Positions 56,039 through 63,835 of a stretch of DNA of 64,000 nt are shown in pieces. The stretch covers positions 16,702 through 80,701 of the forward strand of contig JASJDR010000005.1 in assembly GCA_030065615.1 (NCBI GenBank). Direction: 5' to 3'. Under the pieces are notes generated by a model. The model made no database searches and was not told the DNA's origin. It saw nothing but the letters and a program-made list of their open reading frames with translations. The number at the start of each line of letters is the position of its first letter. Positions within the stretch are counted from its first letter, which is position 1. Source of the stretch: Xenococcus sp. MO_188.B8. Its GTDB lineage: Bacteria > Cyanobacteriota > Cyanobacteriia > Cyanobacteriales > Xenococcaceae. The translations under genes and the position numbers were made by a program.

Positions 56039-57148
56039 ATGGCTAATGTAACTTTTGAACAAGTAACAAAGCAATTTGGGGATTATATCGCTGTTAATAA
56101 TCTGAATCTTAACATTGAGGATGGTGAATTTCTGGTATTTGTGGGACCATCAGGTTGTGGCAAAACCACTTCCTTAAGGCTGTTAGCTGGGTTAGAGTCC
56201 ATTACCAAAGGACAAATTTGCATTGGCGATCGCCGAGTCAATGAATTGTCCCCGAAAGATCGTGATATTGCCATGGTGTTTCAGTCCTATGCTCTTTATC
56301 CTCACATGAGCGTCTTTGAAAATATGGCGTTTAGTTTGCAGTTGCAGGGAAAATCCCGCAAAGAAGTTAAGCAGCGGGTTCAGAGTGCAGCACAACAGTT
56401 GGGAATCGAAAAGCTACTCAACCGTAAACCAAAGGAACTATCCGGTGGGCAAAGGCAACGGGTGGCAGTCGGTCGGGCGATTGTCCGAGAACCAGCTGTA
56501 TTTTTAATGGATGAACCTTTATCTAATCTGGATGCGAAACTGCGGGTACAGGCAAGAAAAGAAATTAGCAAACTCCATGAAGAGCTGAAAACTACTTTTA
56601 TTTATGTCACCCACGATCAAGTAGAAGCTATGACCATGGGCGATCGCATTGCGGTAATGAAGGATGGCATTTTGCAGCAGGTTGACACCCCAACCAACTT
56701 ATATAACAATCCTACTAATATGTTCGTTGCCGGATTTATCGGTAGTCCGGCAATGAATTTTTTTGAGGTGGAAAAGGTTAAACAGGAAGTAAAAGCTTAT
56801 TTACAGTTGGGTCGAGATTTGGTGCCTCTTAACCACTATCTTTCCCAATTAACTGCTGATATAGATGATCGCCCCCTCACCTTGGGAATTCGTCCTGAAA
56901 ATATCTACCATCCCCAATACCTCCCTCCAGATATTCAAGGTTGCAAAATTAGAGCCGAAGTCAATCTCATTGAAATGATGGGAAACGAACTAATTGTTTA
57001 TCTAGAAACCCCAGATGGAGCAGAATTTGTGGCTCGTATTGACCCCCGTGCCAGAGTAAGACAGGGAGAAACTCTCGATTTATTATTTGATATCCAACGT
57101 ATTTATCTGTTTGATCGGGAAATGGAAACGGTGATTTTTGCCAAGTAA
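56039..57148 (+). CDS. Sugar/osmolyte ABC importer, ATPase (UgpC/MalK type)
   Basis: The nucleotide-binding domain has Walker A VGPSGCGKTTSLRLLAGL (about 36-53), the Q-loop, signature LSGGQRQRVAVGRAIV, Walker B VFLMDEPLSNLDAKL and switch His in YVTHDQVEAM. The C-terminal about 130 residues form the OB-type TOBE domain of MalK-like proteins (FIGSPAMNFFEVE onward). It powers import with the proteins encoded by the next three genes. In Synechocystis the glucosylglycerol/sucrose/trehalose importer GgtABCD has this make-up. 369 residues, normal. Confidence 0.9.
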   Translation: MANVTFEQVTKQFGDYIAVNNLNLNIEDGEFLVFVGPSGCGKTTSLRLLAGLESITKGQICIGDRRVNELSPKDRDIAMVFQSYALYPHMSVFENMAFSLQLQGKSRKEVKQRVQSAAQQLGIEKLLNRKPKELSGGQRQRVAVGRAIVREPAVFLMDEPLSNLDAKLRVQARKEISKLHEELKTTFIYVTHDQVEAMTMGDRIAVMKDGILQQVDTPTNLYNNPTNMFVAGFIGSPAMNFFEVEKVKQEVKAYLQLGRDLVPLNHYLSQLTADIDDRPLTLGIRPENIYHPQYLPPDIQGCKIRAEVNLIEMMGNELIVYLETPDGAEFVARIDPRARVRQGETLDLLFDIQRIYLFDREMETVIFAK

Positions 57149-57237
57149 ACTAATAGTCCACCAATTTACTTTTACCTGACTACTCAATAGCCAAAAAACC
57201 GACTATCTTCTCTTGTAAAGAATTCAATTTTTGTTGA

Positions 57238-58539
57238 ATGAAAAATTTTCAAAAAATTTCTCAACTTGGTTTATTTTCCGCTGTATCGATCAGTTTGGCT
57301 CTATTAGTCGGTTGTCAACCAGCAAATGATCCAAGTGAAAGTTCCAGTGAGAGTACCAAAAAACAAGTCACAATCCTGGGTGTGATCGTTGGCGAACAGC
57401 AAAAAAAACTCGAACAAGCCTTAGCCCCTTTTACCGAACAAACAGGCATTGAAATTGTTTATGAAGGTACGGACACCTTTGCCACCACTTTACCTATTCG
57501 GGTAGATTCTGGTAATCCTCCAGATCTGGCAATGTTTCCCCAACCAGGGTTAATGGCAGATTTTGCTAGAGAAGGGAAATTAATTCCCCTCAAGAATTTT
57601 ATGACTCCCGAACAGTTACAGGAGGCTTATGCTGATTCTTGGTTAGAATTGGGCAGCGTTGACGACAAACTTTATGGAGTTTGGTATCGGGCTTCAGTGA
57701 AAAGTTTGGTCTGGTATAATCCGAAAATCTTTGAGAAAAACGGTTACCAGATCCCGAAAACTTGGGATGACATGCTAGCGTTCAGCGATCGCCTAGTAGC
57801 AGAGGGCAAAACTCCCTGGTGTCTCGGCATGGAAAGTGGAGATGCCACCGGATGGGTCGGTACGGACTGGGTAGAAGATATTATGCTCCGTACAGCCGGA
57901 GCAAAAACTTATGATCAATGGATTACCCACCAAATTCCTTTTAACGATAATTCTGTAAAAACCGCCTTTGAAACCTTTGGTAACATTGCCCGCAACGAAA
58001 AATACGTCTATGGGGGCAAGGTGGGAGTTCTGAGTACACCTTTCGGCGATTCGATTCAAGGGTTATTTGGGGATAATCCCAGTTGCTATCTGCACCGCCA
58101 AGCGAATTTTATTGCTTCTTTCCTCCCAGAAGACATAAACACCGCAGAAGATGTCGCGATTTTTCCCTTACCTCCTATCAATTCAGAGCAGGGTTTACCA
58201 ATTTTAGTCGCGGGAGATGTGTTTGCTATGTTTAATGAGACCCCTGAAGCTCGCCAGTTAATGGAGTACCTTGCCAGTGAAGTACCCCATGAAATTGCCG
58301 CAGGCTTGGGAGGCTATATTTCTCCCCGAAAAAATATTGCTCTAGATGTCTATCCTGATGACTTGACGAAAAAACAGGCTCAAATTCTGGCCGAGGCCGA
58401 AGTAATTCGTTTTGACGGGTCAGATATGATGCCTGGTGCGGTAGGAACAGGTACTTTTTGGTCAGGCATAGTGGACTATGTGGGCGGAATGGAGGTCGAT
58501 ACAGTCCTGCAAAGCATTGAAGATAGTTGGCCAGACTAA
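57238..58539 (+). CDS. ABC importer substrate-binding lipoprotein
   Basis: The signal ends in a lipobox, ISLALLVGCQPA, so Cys 26 should be lipidated and the protein anchored outside the cell membrane. The mature part is a type 1 solute-binding protein for sugars: VTILGVIVGEQQKKLEQALA, PFTEQTGIEIVYEGTDTFAT, then GNPPDLAMFPQPGLMADFA and GVWYRASVKSLVWYNPKIFE. Its closeness to alpha-glucoside-type binding proteins suggests glucosylglycerol, sucrose or trehalose as ligand, but this is not proven. It lies 90 bases after the ATPase gene. 433 residues. Confidence 0.9.
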   Translation: MKNFQKISQLGLFSAVSISLALLVGCQPANDPSESSSESTKKQVTILGVIVGEQQKKLEQALAPFTEQTGIEIVYEGTDTFATTLPIRVDSGNPPDLAMFPQPGLMADFAREGKLIPLKNFMTPEQLQEAYADSWLELGSVDDKLYGVWYRASVKSLVWYNPKIFEKNGYQIPKTWDDMLAFSDRLVAEGKTPWCLGMESGDATGWVGTDWVEDIMLRTAGAKTYDQWITHQIPFNDNSVKTAFETFGNIARNEKYVYGGKVGVLSTPFGDSIQGLFGDNPSCYLHRQANFIASFLPEDINTAEDVAIFPLPPINSEQGLPILVAGDVFAMFNETPEARQLMEYLASEVPHEIAAGLGGYISPRKNIALDVYPDDLTKKQAQILAEAEVIRFDGSDMMPGAVGTGTFWSGIVDYVGGMEVDTVLQSIEDSWPD

Positions 58540-58548
58540 TTCCTTAAT

Positions 58549-58565
58549 CCCCTGTTTTTCAGGGG
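58549..58565 (+). promoter_or_regulatory. Stem-loop between binding-protein and permease genes
   Basis: CCCCTG at 58549-58554 and CAGGGG at 58560-58565 pair with loop TTTTT. It lies nine bases after the binding-protein stop. No T-tract follows, so it is more likely an mRNA-stabilising or partial read-through element that keeps the binding protein more abundant than the permeases, as in many such operons. Confidence 0.55.
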
Positions 58566-58604
58566 AACCTTTCGTAGATTCGATTATTGCAAGATGAGCC
58601 AAAA

Positions 58605-59582
58605 ATGGAAGTTTTTTCTCGCATTTTAGACGTAATATTGGTGATCGCATTGGGTTGTGGCGGCGTGATTGGATTATTTTATCTGGCCAACTATGGAATT
58701 AATGCCCTGCCCAAACCTTGGAATCGTCACTTTTTGCCCTGGGTATACATCGCACCAGCAATAGCAATTTTATCCGCCTATTTAATTTTACCTACCATTC
58801 AGACAATTTATCTGAGCTTTTTTGATGGTCGATCAAAGAATTTTGTTGGCTTGAAAAATTACGTTTTTGCCTTCACCGATCAAGCCATGCTGGTGGCATT
58901 TCGCAACAATTTATTATGGCTAGTATTGGTTACTGGGTTCAGCGTTAGTTTGGGATTAATTATCGCTGTCTTGGTAGATAAAGTTCGCTATGAACCGATC
59001 GCTAAATCCCTAATTTTCTTACCTATGGCGATCTCTTTTGTGGGAGCAAGTGTCATTTGGAAATTTATCTATGCCTACAAACCTGCGGGGTATGAGCAAA
59101 TCGGTTTATTGAATTTCATCATGGTTAATTTAGGCTTGGAACCGGTGGGTTGGCTGGTGGAGCGTTCGATTAATAATTTGGCGCTGATTGCCATTATGAT
59201 TTGGCTCTATACAGGTTTTTGTATGGTGATTTTATCGGCAGCAGTTAAAGGAATTCCCGAAGATATCATTGAAGCCGCTCGCATTGATGGAGCAAACAGT
59301 TGGCAAATTTTTTGGCGGATCACTATTCCCATGATTCGTTCCACCATTTTGGTCGTCAGTACGACGGTGGTGATTTTAGTTTTAAAAGTTTTTGATATTG
59401 TCTTTGTGATGACTGGGGGGAATTATGGGACGGAAGTGATTGCCAGTCGCATGATTAAAGAAATGTTTAACTACCGTAATTTTGGTCGCGGTAGTGCGAT
59501 CGCCGTAATTTTATTACTGTTAATTATCCCGGTGATGATTGGTAATATTCGCAGATTTAGAGCACAGGAGAAATTGCGATAA
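58605..59582 (+). CDS. ABC importer permease 1
   Basis: The protein has eight hydrophobic helices, the first (ILDVILVIALGCGGVIGLFY) before the six-helix core, which is usual for the longer MalF/GgtC-like partner. The EAA loop near residue 230 reads DIIEAARIDGANSWQIFWRI followed by TIPMIRS. It begins HFLPWVYIAPAIAILSAYLI in the core. I start at ATG 58605; the TTG at 58587 adds six residues. It ends by a one-base overlap (TAATG) with the next permease. It forms the channel of the importer with that protein. Confidence 0.9.
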   Translation: MEVFSRILDVILVIALGCGGVIGLFYLANYGINALPKPWNRHFLPWVYIAPAIAILSAYLILPTIQTIYLSFFDGRSKNFVGLKNYVFAFTDQAMLVAFRNNLLWLVLVTGFSVSLGLIIAVLVDKVRYEPIAKSLIFLPMAISFVGASVIWKFIYAYKPAGYEQIGLLNFIMVNLGLEPVGWLVERSINNLALIAIMIWLYTGFCMVILSAAVKGIPEDIIEAARIDGANSWQIFWRITIPMIRSTILVVSTTVVILVLKVFDIVFVMTGGNYGTEVIASRMIKEMFNYRNFGRGSAIAVILLLLIIPVMIGNIRRFRAQEKLR

Positions 59583-60451
59583 TGAGCAAAAAAAGCCACA
59601 AGCAAGCAGAATTTTGGCAAAAAGCCCCAATTCACATCACTATCGTAATTATTTCTTTGATCTGGACCCTGCCCACGGTGGGACTCTTGATCAGTTCCTT
59701 GCGGCGGCGCGATGCCATGCTACAGACAGGATGGTGGACAATCTTCCAGCATCCTTTTGAACTGACCCAATTTCACCTGGGTAATTACCTGGAAGTGGTT
59801 CAATCTCAGGGGATGGGACAGTCATTTTTCAACAGTTTGACCATTTCAATTCCCGCGACAGTGATCCCCATTGCGATCGCGACTTTTGCCGCCTATGCTT
59901 TTGCCTGGATGAAATTTCCCGGTAGACAAATCTTATTTATCATTGTGGTTTGCCTGTTGGTAGTTCCCTTACAAACTACCCTAATTCCGATTTTGCGGGT
60001 GTACCGAGATTTAGGTTTATCCAACAGTTTTTTAGGGGTTTGGTTAGCCCATACGGGCTATGGCTTGCCCCTGGGGATTTATTTGTTGCGTAACTATATT
60101 GGAGCTTTACCCCGAGATCTGATAGAAGCAGCCGAAGTTGATGGGGCATCCCATCTCAAAATTTTCACCAGATTAATCGTCCCTCTCTCGATGCCAGCGA
60201 TCGCTTCCTTTGCAGTGTTTCAATTTCTCTGGGTCTGGAATGATTTACTGGTGGCTCTGATCTATCTTGGCGGAACTCCTGATGTGGCTCCGGTAACGAT
60301 CCAACTGACTAATATGGTCGGCTCTCGGGGTCAGGATTGGCATTTACTAACTGCTGGAGCATTTATTACCATGACTGTACCTTTAATGGTATTTTTTGGA
60401 CTGCAACGCTATTTTGTGCGGGGAATTCTTGCCGGTTCTGTAAAATCTTAA
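59582..60451 (+). CDS. ABC importer permease 2
   Basis: A six-helix MalG-type permease of 289 residues: IVIISLIWTLPTVGLLISSL, VIPIAIATFAAYAFAWMKFP, ILFIIVVCLLVVPLQTTLIP, and the EAA loop DLIEAAEVDGASHLKIFTRL with IVPLSMPAI. The start codon overlaps the stop of permease 1 by one base, so they are coupled. It ends the four-gene importer. The residue pattern WTLPTVGLLISSLRRRDAML is typical of alpha-glucoside and osmolyte systems. Confidence 0.92.
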   Translation: MSKKSHKQAEFWQKAPIHITIVIISLIWTLPTVGLLISSLRRRDAMLQTGWWTIFQHPFELTQFHLGNYLEVVQSQGMGQSFFNSLTISIPATVIPIAIATFAAYAFAWMKFPGRQILFIIVVCLLVVPLQTTLIPILRVYRDLGLSNSFLGVWLAHTGYGLPLGIYLLRNYIGALPRDLIEAAEVDGASHLKIFTRLIVPLSMPAIASFAVFQFLWVWNDLLVALIYLGGTPDVAPVTIQLTNMVGSRGQDWHLLTAGAFITMTVPLMVFFGLQRYFVRGILAGSVKS

Positions 60452-60548
60452 GCACTAAGGGCTTTAACTAAGATTACTAACCAAGCTGACAACTGTATTT
60501 TAAGTGAAATTTGTCGTTCTACTAACTTCTCTGAGGCTACTTATGTGG
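60452..60548. other. Spacer after the ABC importer
   Basis: Short spacer before the ComM remnant, without terminator-like hairpin or gene. Confidence 0.3.
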
Positions 60549-60770
60549 TTAACGCAAATATTCCAAGACATTGCGTTTAAACTCCGTCAGTTTGTCGAGA
60601 GATAAGTCTCCTAAAAATAAATAATCTCCTAACAAATAGGCATTGACCTGTTCCGATGCTGCTAAAATTGCGATCGCGATGGGAAGGTCGAAACTCGGGC
60701 CTTCTTTCCGTCAATCCGCAGGAGTAAGATTAACGACAATTTTCCTGACCGGAAAAGCAAATCCCGCATT
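60549..60770 (-). pseudogene. ComM/YifB (Mg-chelatase-like AAA ATPase) remnant
   Basis: From 60770 the reverse strand reads NAGFAFPVRKIVVNLTPAD, a TGA at 60711-60713, then RKEGPSFDLPIAIAILAASE and GDYLFLGDLSLDKL, to a stop at 60549. The 'NLTPAD.RKEGPSFDLPIAIAILAAS' run, seen in two parts around the stop, is the early conserved segment of ComM, which helps in branch migration during natural transformation. The stop is a CGA-to-TGA change. The other about 400 residues of ComM are missing. Upstream, another unrelated short frame (MSNRDKTYAKVIPELKG, from 60868) is joined directly. Confidence 0.75.
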
Positions 60771-60868
60771 TTATTATTGGTGGCGTATTGTTCACTCATC
60801 AGACTATTGAGAGAAGATCCCTTGAGTTCAGGAATAACTTTAGCGTAAGTTTTGTCACGATTGCTCAT
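60771..60868 (-). other. Short open frame joined to the ComM remnant
   Basis: ATG at 60866-60868 opens MSNRDKTYAKVIPELKGSS followed by LNSLMSEQYATNNK, in a frame different from ComM. It is 10 bases after the next gene's stop and looks protein-like, but is only about 33 residues before the junction. It may be the head of another gene cut by the event that left ComM here. Family not recognised. Confidence 0.25.
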
Positions 60869-60878
60869 TTCACCCCAT

Positions 60879-61670
60879 TTACCAGAACTCTACATTGATT
60901 GTTAGGGAAAAATCGAATGCCTCTTTTTTCGTTTGCTCAAGAGTCCCCTTCAATTGTCCAACTATTGGAATACTTGGGTTTTTTGGAATATTTAAAGAAA
61001 ATGCTACCGATAAATTTTTCTGAGATTCTCTAGTGAGACTTAATATAAACTTGTGTTTTTTGATGGGAATTCCTGCTTCTCTCTTAAAAAGAAGACCATT
61101 CATATGAGGATCACTAAGCCACTGATGCTTACTCAAGTAAATCTCGGCTTGTTCAAGTTTTGGTTCTCCCTGATCATATTCTTCTTCAATCGTTATTGCT
61201 TTTTTCATTTGCTCCCAAGCACGGCGTTCAACTTCAGCACGACCCCTACCATAAGAAGTATCAAGATTACCAGAAAATTTCGTTTTACCATCGGAAGTTT
61301 GTATCTCCATTTGTTCCACAGAAACTTTTTTGGCAGCTAAAAGACCACAGAGATTGGCAAAATGAATACACTTAGCTTGTGCAAAACTATATGATGCGTT
61401 TAAAGCATCTGCATAGCTTGAAGGATCATAAGGACTTTGAATCAAAATACTTCCTGAATTGAGGAGTCCACTACCCCTAAGTCTTTGAATAAGAGAACTG
61501 TCCCCTTTTGCTGAATCATCAAGTAGAGAGACTTGACTATTTAAGAGTAGTTCCCGAGCTGACCTATCTGACTCGGCGTTAATTTGTAATTGATTTAAGT
61601 TTTGACGAGAAAGAACCATAATAACTCTACGCTTCTCTGGCTCTTCTGGAAGATAATTATTTATATCCAT
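60879..61670 (-). CDS. Third gene of the GTPase unit, unknown protein
   Basis: From ATG 61670 (AAGGA ribosome site 8 bases upstream) the protein has 263 residues. It begins MDINNYLPEEPEKRRVIMVL and SRQNLNQLQINAESDRSARE, and has a Gly/Ser-rich middle (IQRLRGSGLLNSGSILIQSP, YDPSSYADALNASYSFAQAK), then beta-rich ends (KFILSLTRESQKNLSVAFSL, FDFSLTINVEFW). No signal, no membrane segment, no known domain. The same frame is open upstream to 61967, but that part covers the membrane helix of the preceding gene in another frame. It starts 29 bases after that gene. An alternative is a frameshift that fuses the two. Confidence 0.6.
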   Translation of the reverse strand: MDINNYLPEEPEKRRVIMVLSRQNLNQLQINAESDRSARELLLNSQVSLLDDSAKGDSSLIQRLRGSGLLNSGSILIQSPYDPSSYADALNASYSFAQAKCIHFANLCGLLAAKKVSVEQMEIQTSDGKTKFSGNLDTSYGRGRAEVERRAWEQMKKAITIEEEYDQGEPKLEQAEIYLSKHQWLSDPHMNGLLFKREAGIPIKKHKFILSLTRESQKNLSVAFSLNIPKNPSIPIVGQLKGTLEQTKKEAFDFSLTINVEFW

Positions 61671-61699
61671 GTTTTTATCCTTTACTTTATCTCCTATTG

Positions 61700-62434
61700 T
61701 TAACGAATTAACTTCGATATCTTTATCATTAACTTCGATATCTTTACCTTTGATAGAGATATCATCAAGGCGTTGTTCAGGGCAATGAATAACCCTACTT
61801 GCATTATTGATGGGGGAGGAACTTGCTTTTGAACAGGCTGGAGAAGTTGTATCTTCAGTAACCAGTTTAGTATTGGTTGGGGTATATATTGCTGGACTGT
61901 TTGAGGGATTGTTAGAAGTATAACAACTAGGAGTAAGGGAATCGTTACCGCTAGGACTAGACGGCAAACAAAGACTATTTTTTGGACTCTCTCTTTTTTT
62001 TTATTCCAAACAACAGTTAAAGTTGATTTAATATTTTTTAATATATCGTTGTTATTATTGAAAGTTAAATTATTATCAATTGATGAAGCAAATCTTTCAA
62101 TTTCACTTACCACCTTGTCAATCCAATCTGTTCCTGCTAGTTCATCATCTGGAAATTTCCCATAACTGATAATAGGAGCAATCCTACCAAGGGAATCTTT
62201 TTTTCTAGGAATAGTTTCGATGACAAATTCATGATTTTTGTGATAAATAACTATATTTAAACTAGAATCTTTTTCCTTTTCTCCAACTTTTACAATCCTA
62301 GAAATGTCGGAAATAAACATTTGCCTTTTCTTTTGCTGAGATGGATCATAATGGTCGAGACGTTGTCCATTTATTTCAATAATATCAGGTGTTTTATTAT
62401 CGAGAGGTTGAAAAGAATTTGATATTTCAATCAT
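61700..62434 (-). CDS. Second gene of the GTPase unit, single-pass membrane protein
   Basis: A 244-residue protein with a soluble N-terminal part (FQPLDNKTPDIIEINGQRLD, SSLNIVIYHKNHEFVIETIP, ELAGTDWIDKVVSEIERFAS), one membrane helix (IVFVCRLVLAVTIPLLLVVI, about 153-176) and a Pro/Gln-rich tail (PQTVQQYIPQPILNW, QKQVPPPS). The C-terminal 15 residues are encoded by a 21-base tandem repeat. The N-terminal domain is unrecognised. It lies between the GTPase and the 263-residue protein on one strand, with a MITE in the gap to the GTPase. It may be a membrane anchor for the complex. Confidence 0.6.
   Translation of the reverse strand: MIEISNSFQPLDNKTPDIIEINGQRLDHYDPSQQKKRQMFISDISRIVKVGEKEKDSSLNIVIYHKNHEFVIETIPRKKDSLGRIAPIISYGKFPDDELAGTDWIDKVVSEIERFASSIDNNLTFNNNNDILKNIKSTLTVVWNKKKERVQKIVFVCRLVLAVTIPLLLVVILLTIPQTVQQYIPQPILNWLLKIQLLQPVQKQVPPPSIMQVGLFIALNNALMISLSKVKISKLMIKISKLIR
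61707..61748. repeat. 21-base tandem repeat at the end of the membrane-protein gene
   Basis: ATTAACTTCGATATCTTTATC (61707-61727) is followed by a copy with one change (61728-61748). The 21-base period keeps the frame in every frame: in one it encodes KISKLMIKISKL, in the other DIEVNDKDIEVN. It lies exactly where two open frames overlap. Confidence 0.8.
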
Positions 62435-62519
62435 TTTTATTACTTTTACTTAATATACTTAAGAACTAATTTGACAATTTTTTGAGATATAGAAATTTTC
62501 AATTGGATGAAGTACTATC

Positions 62520-62607
62520 GGGCACCTCGATTAATTGCCTTATTGCAAAAATCACTAACGAAATACCAGTTTATTCTCAATAAACATCTGTATTTTTCGA
62601 GGTGCCC
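62520..62607. mobile_element. Small MITE with GGGCACCTCGA ends and TATC target duplication
   Basis: GGGCACCTCGA at 62520-62530 and its exact complement TCGAGGTGCCC at 62597-62607 enclose 66 bases. Both ends are flanked by TATC (62516-62519 and 62608-62611), a likely 4-base target duplication. The element has no gene. It lies between the GTPase gene and the membrane-protein gene, and probably depends on a transposase encoded elsewhere. Confidence 0.75.
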
Positions 62608-62659
62608 TATCTAAGTTCTAAAATAAAGAGGACGTAAAGAACAAGGAAAAGTTGATAGT

Positions 62660-63334
62660 TCAGCGAGATATATGCCTAAAAACTAATTCAAACAATTTTT
62701 CTGCACTCTCTTCAGTGAGAAGACTACCTAAAAAAACGCTAATACCGCTTCCCTTTTCATTTATAAGTGGAAAAAGTTTACGAATTTCGTCAGAACCTAT
62801 CTGACGAGGTATATCTGTTTTTAAGTTATCAACTTGATCGCAGAAATTGCAAATAATCACCAACTTTTTTTTACTTTTAGAGTCATAATTATTACGCCAA
62901 CCTTGAATTAAATCGAGATCTTGCTCAATACGTTTTTTTGTGTCTCGGTCACCATTTATTAGTAGTTTGGATTGAACTATATAAAATATCCAATTAGACT
63001 CTTTAAATAGTATTTCCCACTCTTTATAAAAGGCAGTATCACCACCCACATCACTACTTTTTTTGAGTGAGATATATATCTCATTTTCATTATCACCCAT
63101 GTAAAAGCGTCGTTCATCAGTTTTTTTTACATATCTAGTCTGATTGTATCCAACACTCAATATGTTTTTTGTGAGGAAATTGATTGAGGTTGTTTTGCCA
63201 GTACCTTTATCTCCTAAGAAGGCAAATTTTTTACCATTAATAGAAATCAGAATGTGTTCCCAATTAGATTTTATGGCTACTATTGTGCTTAACACAAAAC
63301 CAATCAATAAGACCATAGTAGTAATAGGTTCCAT
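62660..63334 (-). CDS. First gene of the unit, membrane-anchored P-loop GTPase
   Basis: After one N-terminal helix (TTMVLLIGFVLSTIVAI) comes a GTPase domain. The P-loop is FAFLGDKGTGKTTSINFL (about 40-57), the G3-like DxxG is KSSDVGGDTAFYKEW (about 93-107), and the G4-like motif VIICNFCDQVDN (about 158-169) has Asn-x-x-Asp in place of NKxD. The order and the small size (about 225 residues) recall SRPRB/Arf-like and conflict-system GTPases. It should be held at the inner membrane and switch with GTP. I start at ATG 63334; a TTG at 63340 adds two residues. It opens the three-gene unit. Confidence 0.78.
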   Translation of the reverse strand: MEPITTMVLLIGFVLSTIVAIKSNWEHILISINGKKFAFLGDKGTGKTTSINFLTKNILSVGYNQTRYVKKTDERRFYMGDNENEIYISLKKSSDVGGDTAFYKEWEILFKESNWIFYIVQSKLLINGDRDTKKRIEQDLDLIQGWRNNYDSKSKKKLVIICNFCDQVDNLKTDIPRQIGSDEIRKLFPLINEKGSGISVFLGSLLTEESAEKLFELVFRHISR

Positions 63335-63558
63335 AAGCAAGAGTTAAATTCATAAAAATTATCATCGAGTTTGCCAGAACGTTCCAAGCTATATATAGGG
63401 ATTGAGCGTCATAATTATGCAAGTTCAATGTAGATTGGCTTAATTAAACCGGTCTAGTTTGAAGCCTATAGTTTTTGTAATTGTTTTGGGGAAAGGGAAA
63501 AGGTTTTACAGAATCTATACTTTTATTTCAAAACTCCAATTTTGAATGTGGACGCGTT
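63335..63558. other. Upstream region of the GTPase unit
   Basis: AT-rich spacer that should contain the promoter of the three-gene unit. I see no clear -35/-10 pair or operator palindrome. An IS1-like remnant follows at 63559. Confidence 0.3.
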
Positions 63559-63627
63559 TTAACTTTGATCTTTGCTGGTTTTTCCTTGCTTATGGGTTTT
63601 GTGATGACCACAGAGAATGCATTCCAT
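63559..63627 (-). pseudogene. IS1-like transposase N-terminal remnant
   Basis: The reverse strand encodes MECILCGHHKTHKQGKTSKD then QS and a stop. The 'C..CGHHKTHK.GKTSK' pattern is the zinc-ribbon start of the InsA-like part of IS1-family transposases common in cyanobacteria. The second Cys pair and the catalytic domain are missing. It is a remnant of about 22 codons. Confidence 0.55.
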
Positions 63628-63835
63628 CTGGGTGATTGAACTTTGTGGGCGCTGTTATTTTATCACTGCCATACTTCTTTGATGCCCTACCAACAAGTTG
63701 GTACAATTATCCAATAGTTAACAATTCTTAATTCACATAACTAATATTGCTGTAACAAATATGTCAAATATGAGTTCTCGATTAAGTTTTTTCTTCTAAA
63801 AGGATATTTATAAAAAACTAAATATTTAATTTTAT
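63628..63835. other. Spacer before the ABC exporter gene
   Basis: AT-rich spacer with no recognised gene; an AAAGGATA string about 30 bases before the start is too far to be the ribosome site. Together with the upstream stretch and the IS1 remnant it forms the 500-base gap between the divergent GTPase unit and exporter. Confidence 0.3.

Noticed and set aside
61671..61967. Upstream part of the open frame of the third gene in the GTPase unit (Ser/Thr/Pro-rich)
   Set aside because: It covers the membrane helix of the second gene in another frame and starts with TTG. A good ribosome site precedes the ATG at 61670, so I did not count it as coding, though a frameshift fusion is discussed as a finding.
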